From Deltaproteobacteria bacterium (lineage in GTDB: Bacteria; Desulfobacterota; Desulfuromonadia; Geobacterales; Pseudopelobacteraceae), in assembly GCA_030654645.1 (NCBI GenBank), contig JAURXC010000351.1:1-12950 (forward strand): DNA of 12,950 nucleotides, written 5' to 3'. Both the position numbers and the translations under genes were made by a program. Below are positions 7,639-12,950 of this stretch, one piece after another (position 1 is the stretch's first letter; every line of letters begins with the position of its first letter). Under the pieces are notes generated by a model. It saw only the letters and a list, made by a program, of their open reading frames with translations, did not search any database and was not told the origin of the DNA.

Positions 7639-7956
7639 ATCACTTGATTCAAACCGTCATGTTGATCATCAAAATCGCAAATATCGGAAAATATTACCTT
7701 GAAAGCACTTCCAATCTTAAATTTGAATTTATTGTTGAAATATATTTAAACTTATGAGATGCTTTAGAACGATGTTTTTGAATTATTGCTGATGAACGCC
7801 AACGTCGGTTTCTGCTTTGTTCACGCATGTAATGCCCATCGGAGTTTCCATACTGCCCTGCTCCATGGAAATTCAATTATTACTCAATCCATCCATCCAT
7901 AAACAATCTTTTCCATCACAAGCGGAGCCCTTTAACTCCGAACAGCGGCAAAGGTT

Positions 7957-7980
7957 GGATTCTCACACCGGAGTGAGTCC
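7957..7980 (+). promoter_or_regulatory. Leader hairpin upstream of the cytochrome gene
   Basis: GGA-TT-CTCAC pairs with GTGAG-TCC around an ACCGGA loop, giving eight base pairs with a two-base bulge. A second small GTCC/GGAC stem follows at 7983-7995. If transcription starts upstream these would form a structured leader; if it starts at the promoter candidates downstream they could be operator DNA. I do not recognise a known riboswitch here. Confidence 0.3.
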
Positions 7981-8013
7981 ACGTCCAGGGCGGACCTGCA
8001 CCCCGAAACGACG

Positions 8014-8042
8014 TTGACGGCAGATGACACAAAAAATATCAC
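8014..8042 (+). promoter_or_regulatory. Candidate sigma70-type promoter for the cytochrome gene
   Basis: TTGACG at 8014-8019 matches five of six -35 bases. After a 17-base spacer comes TATCAC at 8037-8042, matching four of six -10 bases. A second, overlapping candidate is TTGAAG (8052-8057) with TAAAAT (8074-8079) at 16 bases. Either would give a leader of about 50 to 90 bases before the ATG at 8137. Sequence match is the only evidence. Confidence 0.3.
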
Positions 8043-8123
8043 CAAGGACAGTTGAAGCTGTGGAAAAATAAGATAAAATTCAGATTTATCAGGTTTGATT
8101 TTACGGCTTTGCTGGCGGTCAGC

Positions 8124-8129
8124 AGGGAG
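8124..8129 (+). promoter_or_regulatory. Ribosome binding site deciding the cytochrome start
   Basis: AGGGAG lies seven bases before the ATG at 8137. The frame is open further upstream to a TTG at 8095, but only the ATG has a ribosome site and only from there does the protein begin with a clean signal peptide. A small GCTG/CAGC hairpin at 8111-8123 directly abuts the site and could mask it. Confidence 0.75.
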
Positions 8130-8136
8130 AGTAACC

Positions 8137-11100
8137 ATGAAACTATCAATTTTCAGACATGTAATTATATCAAGTGCTCTGCTGGCCTTTTCCCTCCCGG
8201 CAGCCGATGCCGCCATGCAGTGCAATGGCTGTCACGGGACATCTGCACCGGTCGATTACCGCCCCCTGGATGAAGCCGGCCGTAATCCGGCCACCGGCGG
8301 TTTTCAGGGCAACCATCGCACCCATATGGATGCGCCGGCGGCTCCTTCGGCATGCGACACCTGCCACCCGGGCAGTTCGGCATACATATCCGCTCACCGC
8401 GATGGAAAGATCAAGCTCTCATCCCGCATCAACAATTCGCCGCTTACCACCGTCTATAATAACAGCACCAGCACCTTCAACCAGAGCGCGACCCCTTCTC
8501 TCGGCAGCTGCGGCAACGTCAACTGCCACTTCGAGAACATAACGCCGGCCTGGGGCAGCGACCCGGCGGCGACATCCTGTACTACCTGCCACGGGGCGCC
8601 CCCCAACGGTGGTTCGAGCGGCGCCGCCGGAAGCCACGCCAAACATGCCCAGTATTTTCCCGGCACAGCCAACTGCCTGAAATGCCACGCTAACAATACC
8701 AGCTTTCAGCATGCCACCAGCGCCGGAAACCGCAATCTGGCCATCAGCTTCGCCGCCGCGCCCAATAACGGCAGCGGCGTCTATTCAGGCGCGCTCAACG
8801 ATTACCTGCCCAGCCAGACCAACAGCTTCGGCAACTGCACAGCCACCTACTGCCACAGCCCCGGTAACAAATCGGCAAGCTTCAATCCCCCCAACCAGAC
8901 CGCCACCTGGGGCGGGACGCTGGGTTGCGCCGGATGCCATGCTGCAACTCCCGCCACCGGCAGTCACTCGGGCCATGTGTCAACCACCTACGGCGTGCCG
9001 GTCGCCTGTCACAAGTGCCATGCCGCCACGGTCACTTCCGGCATGACGATTTACTCGACCTCAAAACATGTCAACAAGCTGGTCAATATCGCCTTCAACA
9101 GCAGCACCACGGCCATCTTCGGCAAATACAGCGGTCACGTGACACCAATGCAGAAGAATCCCGGCTCGGGGTATGCCAGCTGCGAAAACGTCTATTGCCA
9201 TTCCAACGGCCAGAATCCTGGCGGAACCTGGCCGCCGACCTACTCGACGCCAAAGTGGGGCGCCGCAGCAACCGGAGAATGCGGCACCTGCCACGACCAC
9301 GGCTATCATGGCGGCGTTGCGCTGATAAGTTCCGGCAGCCACGGCAGGCATATGGGCTATAATTTCGGCGCGGATAACGTAACCAGATGCGGAATCTGCC
9401 ACTACGGTTCCGCTTTTGCCACACCTTCCTGCTCTCTCTGCCACTTCAGCACCGCGCTAACGGACCTGCATGTTAACCACAAGGTCGATGTCAGTTTTGT
9501 AACCAAGTTTGGCGGTACGTACAACGGCACAACTGCGCCTGGCGACGGCTACAGCACCTGTTCCAACGGTTACTGCCACTCCAGCGGCGTCTCGGTTTCC
9601 AGCGGCACTGTGCCCAACAACACCAGCGTCAGCTGGGGTACAGCCGGACCGCTGGCGTGCAACTCCTGCCACGGCAATGCCACGTATGGCTCCGATTACC
9701 GCAAGGCGGCCCCCCTGTATGCCTCTGGCACTCCAAAGGGCAACGCCCATGCCAGTCACATCAGAACCGGCGCCCTCAGCGGCGTCTACATGCAGTGCTT
9801 CAACTGTCATGCTGGCACCACACACAACAACACAAGCATTGTTGACACTACACTGCATGTCAACAAAACCTACAATGTCGCCTCTGTACTTGGCGCCTTC
9901 TCGTCAGCCTTCCGTGATGGCGACAATACCATGAACAGTACGAAAGTAACCCTTGCCTACAGCTATAACGCCTCGGGCAGCAGCTGTTCCAACGTCTCCT
10001 GCCACCCGATCGGCTTAAACATCACCACGACGCCCCCCACTCCCAAGACACGCGCAACCAGCTCTGTCAAGTGGAACAAGAGCGGTGTCTGCATCGACTG
10101 CCACAATATCGACATGCAAAGCACATCAACCTTCCACCACTCGATGCGCAACTATTCATCCGGTTACCCGCTGCTCTCCCCATACAGCAGCGCCACCAAC
10201 GGCATAAACGTCTATTCCCGGCGCTGCACCATGTGTCACGTCGATCACGGCATCTTCAGCAACGACCTGAACAGCTCCAACAGCATGGGAAGGGCCGCAA
10301 ACCTGCGGACCGATATCGCCGTAACGCCGACCGCGTCAAGCGGTTATAGCAACAAGGATTACATCAAATCAGGCAGCGGCGGCATCTGCATCAGTTGCCA
10401 CAACACGGCCAAGGCCAAGGATAGTACCCGGCGCAAGAATGACTATCCCGCCAACGTGACGCCAGCCATCACCCAGGCGCAGTACTCCGGCTCGGGCCAC
10501 CAGTACGATGTGCCGGCCAGGTTCATGAGCGACGGCAGCACAGTCTACGGCAACTGTTCCAAGTGCCATAACGCATTGCTGAACGAGACCTCCGTATTCA
10601 TGAACGCCACCTCCACCTACCAGTTCGGCAACCACAACAGCGGCATCCGGCGTCTCCAGGGGACGCTCGACGCGGCGGGAGGGGAAACCGCCGAAGAACA
10701 GATCTGTTTCCGCTGTCACAGCCTGATTTCGGATGCCGATCCGGGCGGCGGCCCACCCAAGACAATTGCAAACAAGGATTTCTACGGCGTTGCCCAGATG
10801 AGCCTGGCCTCCCAGGACATCTTTGAAGCCAACCTGGATTTCAGGCCGGCAAATCCGACCTACAGCACCACCAGCAAGCTGTACTTCAAACCTGTCGCCG
10901 CCGAGGCTCCGGCCGAAGCGATGCCCAATCAGCACAACACCGGAGACACTTTTGCCGGCGGAACCTGGATCGGCCGCGCCATGTCCCCATGGGAGACCAC
11001 CACCGCCTACGAAACAAAGAGTCAGGAAACCGAATTGGCCGGCACCAATTACTGGCGCATGGTTTCCTTCATCTCGCCCAAGGTCTACAGTACGACCACC

Positions 11101-12669
11101 GTGCCCGCCGGCAACTGGGTGATCAACATCTACTGCCGCGAATCCTCTACTTACCAGAACGCCAAGATCAGATACATGGTCTATAAATGGAATGATCCTG
11201 CCGACAGCATCGGCGCAACGATCATAGCCACGGGGACCAACACGACCGAGCTTGCCACCACCTCCGCTCCCGGTTCAGTCCGCCAGATCGCGGTGAACGT
11301 GCCGGCCACCACCCTCACCGCGGGGGAGAAGATCGTGGTTGACCTTATACTGGACACATCATCTACCGTAACAACCGATTATATCGGATCATTTTATTTC
11401 GGAAGCCATGCCCCCAGCAACCTGACCCTTCCCGGCAATGTGAACTGGAGCTATGCCGATCCGGGAGCAGCCGGCTTCGGCCATAGAACCCAGCACTATT
11501 CCGGAATACACCTGCCTTCGACCAGAAATGAAACCCTGGACTACATCTCCCGGAACCGGCATGTGGAGTGCGTGGATTGCCATAACCCGCATGCGACCCG
11601 CAACGGTCTGCATGGCGACTACGGCATCGCTACCGGCGGCAGCACGACCACGCTGGTCAACAGCAACAAGAACTGGGTCCCCAACCAGTGGGTCGGCGAC
11701 TTCATCAACATCATCTCCGGAACCGGCGCCGGACAGACAGCTACCATCAGCAGCAACACCGCCACCACCATCACGGTGCCGACCTGGACCGCTCCGGCCA
11801 GCGGCAGTGTCTACCGGATCACGACCAACACCAATGCGGTATCAAGGAGCCAGAGGGGCGTGCCGGGGGCAAGTGTCAGCTATTCGGGCGCCTGGACCAA
11901 CGGCACCTACAGCCTGGTAAACGAAGCGACCTACGAGTACGAAATCTGTTTCAAGTGCCATGCGGCCACCAATGCCACCTCCAATACCCTGCGTTACTGG
12001 AACGTGACCTCGGCCTCCCTGGGCGCCGCCCGCTGGACCAACATCGGACTGGAGTTCAACCCCAACAACGCCTCCTATCACCCCGTGGTACAGGCCTTGC
12101 CGGCGACCGGCAACCGCCGGTTGTCCACCGCAGCGCTGACCGGTGGCTGGGCGCCGGGCGAGGTGATGTCCTGCTCCGACTGTCATGGCCGGGACACCGG
12201 CACCTCGGCAACAGCCCAGGGCCCCCACGGCTCAACCGTCAAATGGATGCTGACCGGCACCTATCAGAACTGGCCTTTTACTTCGGCAACCGCCAACGGC
12301 ACCTCCGCCGGAGGCACGCTTCTGACCGGAACAGGCACCACCACGGTTCCGGCCAGCAATTTCTGTTTCAACTGCCACACCTGGGCTGCGGGAGGATTCG
12401 GCCACACAAAATCGTCGGGCGGGCATAACAAGGCTTGCGTAAACTGTCATATCCGGGTTCCCCACGGTGGCAAGGTCCCACGCCTGCTGACCGGCCCCAA
12501 TGCGCCCCCCCGCTACAAACCGGACGGGAATGGCGGGGCGTTTTCAGGTTACTACCTGACCAGCGCCGTGCTGCCGGCAACCGGTTACATGCTGGCAACC
12601 AGCGTCAGCTGTTCCAACATCTGCGGAGCGAAGCACACCGACAACACCCTGAAAGCCAACTACTGGTAA
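8137..12669 (+). CDS. Secreted 26-heme c-type cytochrome with CX4CH/CX2CH modules
   Basis: This 1,510-residue protein starts with a Sec signal peptide (basic MKLSIFR, hydrophobic core, predicted cleavage after ADA or ADAA near residue 25). I count 21 CX2CH and five CX4CH sites, from C29 to C1434, so up to 26 covalently bound hemes. The CX4CH sites (C125, C234, C349, C475, C617) each precede a Trp-Gly or similar segment and a CX2CH site, the pattern of the Geobacter CxxxxCH...CXXCH domain family. Many further His residues (for instance in SHAKH, SHSGH, HASH) are candidate axial ligands. Two long stretches lack heme sites, 862-1144 and 1150-1270; they are Thr/Ser/Gly-rich and probably beta-sandwich. 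The C-terminus has an odd CX3C...H group. The likely site is the periplasm or outer surface, in respiratory or extracellular electron transfer. I cannot assign an Omc name. Confidence 0.93.
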   Translation: MKLSIFRHVIISSALLAFSLPAADAAMQCNGCHGTSAPVDYRPLDEAGRNPATGGFQGNHRTHMDAPAAPSACDTCHPGSSAYISAHRDGKIKLSSRINNSPLTTVYNNSTSTFNQSATPSLGSCGNVNCHFENITPAWGSDPAATSCTTCHGAPPNGGSSGAAGSHAKHAQYFPGTANCLKCHANNTSFQHATSAGNRNLAISFAAAPNNGSGVYSGALNDYLPSQTNSFGNCTATYCHSPGNKSASFNPPNQTATWGGTLGCAGCHAATPATGSHSGHVSTTYGVPVACHKCHAATVTSGMTIYSTSKHVNKLVNIAFNSSTTAIFGKYSGHVTPMQKNPGSGYASCENVYCHSNGQNPGGTWPPTYSTPKWGAAATGECGTCHDHGYHGGVALISSGSHGRHMGYNFGADNVTRCGICHYGSAFATPSCSLCHFSTALTDLHVNHKVDVSFVTKFGGTYNGTTAPGDGYSTCSNGYCHSSGVSVSSGTVPNNTSVSWGTAGPLACNSCHGNATYGSDYRKAAPLYASGTPKGNAHASHIRTGALSGVYMQCFNCHAGTTHNNTSIVDTTLHVNKTYNVASVLGAFSSAFRDGDNTMNSTKVTLAYSYNASGSSCSNVSCHPIGLNITTTPPTPKTRATSSVKWNKSGVCIDCHNIDMQSTSTFHHSMRNYSSGYPLLSPYSSATNGINVYSRRCTMCHVDHGIFSNDLNSSNSMGRAANLRTDIAVTPTASSGYSNKDYIKSGSGGICISCHNTAKAKDSTRRKNDYPANVTPAITQAQYSGSGHQYDVPARFMSDGSTVYGNCSKCHNALLNETSVFMNATSTYQFGNHNSGIRRLQGTLDAAGGETAEEQICFRCHSLISDADPGGGPPKTIANKDFYGVAQMSLASQDIFEANLDFRPANPTYSTTSKLYFKPVAAEAPAEAMPNQHNTGDTFAGGTWIGRAMSPWETTTAYETKSQETELAGTNYWRMVSFISPKVYSTTTVPAGNWVINIYCRESSTYQNAKIRYMVYKWNDPADSIGATIIATGTNTTELATTSAPGSVRQIAVNVPATTLTAGEKIVVDLILDTSSTVTTDYIGSFYFGSHAPSNLTLPGNVNWSYADPGAAGFGHRTQHYSGIHLPSTRNETLDYISRNRHVECVDCHNPHATRNGLHGDYGIATGGSTTTLVNSNKNWVPNQWVGDFINIISGTGAGQTATISSNTATTITVPTWTAPASGSVYRITTNTNAVSRSQRGVPGASVSYSGAWTNGTYSLVNEATYEYEICFKCHAATNATSNTLRYWNVTSASLGAARWTNIGLEFNPNNASYHPVVQALPATGNRRLSTAALTGGWAPGEVMSCSDCHGRDTGTSATAQGPHGSTVKWMLTGTYQNWPFTSATANGTSAGGTLLTGTGTTTVPASNFCFNCHTWAAGGFGHTKSSGGHNKACVNCHIRVPHGGKVPRLLTGPNAPPRYKPDGNGGAFSGYYLTSAVLPATGYMLATSVSCSNICGAKHTDNTLKANYW
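8509..10104 (+). repeat. Five successive CX4CH...CX2CH modules in the cytochrome (coding)
   Basis: The modules begin at CGNVNCH, CTATYCH, CENVYCH, CSNGYCH and CSNVSCH. Start-to-start distances are 109, 115, 126 and 142 residues. Each has a short polar linker, a W-G or W-N step and then a CX2CH site (CTTCH, CAGCH, CGTCH, CNSCH, CIDCH); modules 1 to 4 then carry one or more further CX2CH sites before the next CX4CH. Spacing grows along the array and the linkers are unrelated in detail, so this is an old internal duplication and not a recent DNA repeat. Confidence 0.8.
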
Positions 12670-12683
12670 TCAGGAATAGGTCC

Positions 12684-12689
12684 GGGAGG
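12684..12689 (+). promoter_or_regulatory. Ribosome binding site with very short spacing
   Basis: GGGAGG stands only three bases before the ATG at 12693, closer than usual. An in-frame ATG at 12720 is a possible alternative but has no site of its own and would shorten the lipoprotein signal, removing its basic N-region. Confidence 0.45.
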
Positions 12690-12692
12690 TTC

Positions 12693-12950
12693 ATGAAGGC
12701 CAATCGATTTCTGGCACCAATGTATCAAATCATCATACGGGCGCTTTTATGCGTGACGTTGGTTGCCTGTACCGAAAACAAATGCAATACCGGGGAGCTT
12801 GAACACATTATCCGGCGCTACAACCATCTTGTGATCCAGGGTTACCGAAACCAGGATATGAACCCCATGCAGGAAGTCACCACCGAGGAGCAGGCACGAA
12901 AGCTTTATCATCACATGGCCGCCCTCGGTGAAGGGCAGTTGCGTATGGAG
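12693..12950 (+). CDS. Putative lipoprotein, 3' partial
   Basis: The frame is open to the window end, giving the first 86 residues. The N-terminus has the form of a lipoprotein signal: basic residues (K2, R5, R16), a hydrophobic run from about residue 17, and a lipobox LVAC with the acceptor C26. The visible mature part is polar and probably helical, with C31, an IIRRYNHL segment and HH at 70-71; no CX2CH heme site appears in it. It begins 23 bases after the cytochrome stop, so the two are probably co-transcribed, and a membrane-anchored partner of the cytochrome is a reasonable guess. I do not recognise the family. Confidence 0.75.
   Translation, partial: MKANRFLAPMYQIIIRALLCVTLVACTENKCNTGELEHIIRRYNHLVIQGYRNQDMNPMQEVTTEEQARKLYHHMAALGEGQLRME

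Larger units (their letters stand above)
7529..8136. other. Gene-free spacer between the eCIS-adjacent block and the cytochrome gene
   Basis: I see no credible gene in these 608 bases. The part from about 7640 to 7770 is strikingly AT-rich compared with the GC-rich flanks. A GC-rich palindrome lies near the start, a compact hairpin and weak promoter candidates lie in the last 180 bases, and a small ATCC triple repeat sits at 7887-7898. I looked for a cyclic-dinucleotide GEMM riboswitch, common upstream of Geobacter cytochrome genes, and could not match its core. The length suggests that the cytochrome has its own regulated promoter and a long leader. Confidence 0.7.

Noticed and set aside
7887..7898. 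Three copies of ATCC in tandem
   Set aside because: Too short to call a functional repeat; it may be chance or a minor slippage site.
7817..8017. 66-codon frame in the spacer before the cytochrome
   Set aside because: No ribosome site, no recognisable composition or motif, and it runs through the hairpin at 7957-7980.
8095..8136. TTG start for the cytochrome 14 codons upstream
   Set aside because: It has no ribosome site and would place a charged stretch in front of a complete signal peptide.
7529..8136. GEMM-type cyclic-dinucleotide riboswitch upstream of the cytochrome
   Set aside because: Such elements are common before Geobacter cytochromes, so I looked for the conserved core, but no stretch matched it well enough to claim.
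10369..10935. 188-codon minus-strand frame inside the cytochrome gene
   Set aside because: It is antisense to heme motifs with a clear coding pattern on the + strand and has no features of its own.

Overview
The window looks like a chromosomal segment of a high-GC deltaproteobacterium of the Geobacter type (Desulfuromonadales/Geobacterales). The main reason is a 1,510-residue secreted multiheme c-type cytochrome that mixes CX4CH and CX2CH heme sites, an arrangement best known from Geobacter. All genes I accept lie on the + strand.

Region A (1-2090) is the end of an extracellular contractile injection system (eCIS, Afp/PVC-like) operon. It holds the C-terminal part of a tape-measure-type protein (Afp14-like, 5' end outside the window) and, four bases later, the Afp15-like AAA+ ATPase.

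Region B (2161-7528) is a set of four same-strand genes directly behind the eCIS genes, with no Sec signal peptide on any product. They are: a 254-aa protein I do not recognise; a small GH46-like chitosanase; a 937-aa protein made of about 19 copies of a degenerate 29-residue two-helix repeat ending in an HExxH metallopeptidase-like domain; and, overlapping its 3' end, a gingipain/caspase-like (C25/clan CD) cysteine peptidase of about 330 aa. Their position and lack of a classical export signal fit eCIS cargo, effectors or accessory factors, but that is inference. The repeat-metallopeptidase plus overlapping cysteine-peptidase pair is the most unusual part of the window and the best candidate for an undescribed system.

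Region C (7529-8136) is a gene-free spacer of about 600 bases, partly AT-rich, that separates the two functional blocks. It contains a strong GC-rich palindrome about 90 bases after the last region B gene and, nearer the cytochrome, a compact hairpin and weak sigma70-like promoter candidates.

Region D (8137-12950) is the cytochrome gene, with 26 recognisable heme-binding sites and a large heme-free beta-rich insert. It is followed after 23 bases by the start of a small lipoprotein gene that runs off the window. These two are probably one transcription unit for extracytoplasmic electron transfer and have no evident link to the eCIS block.
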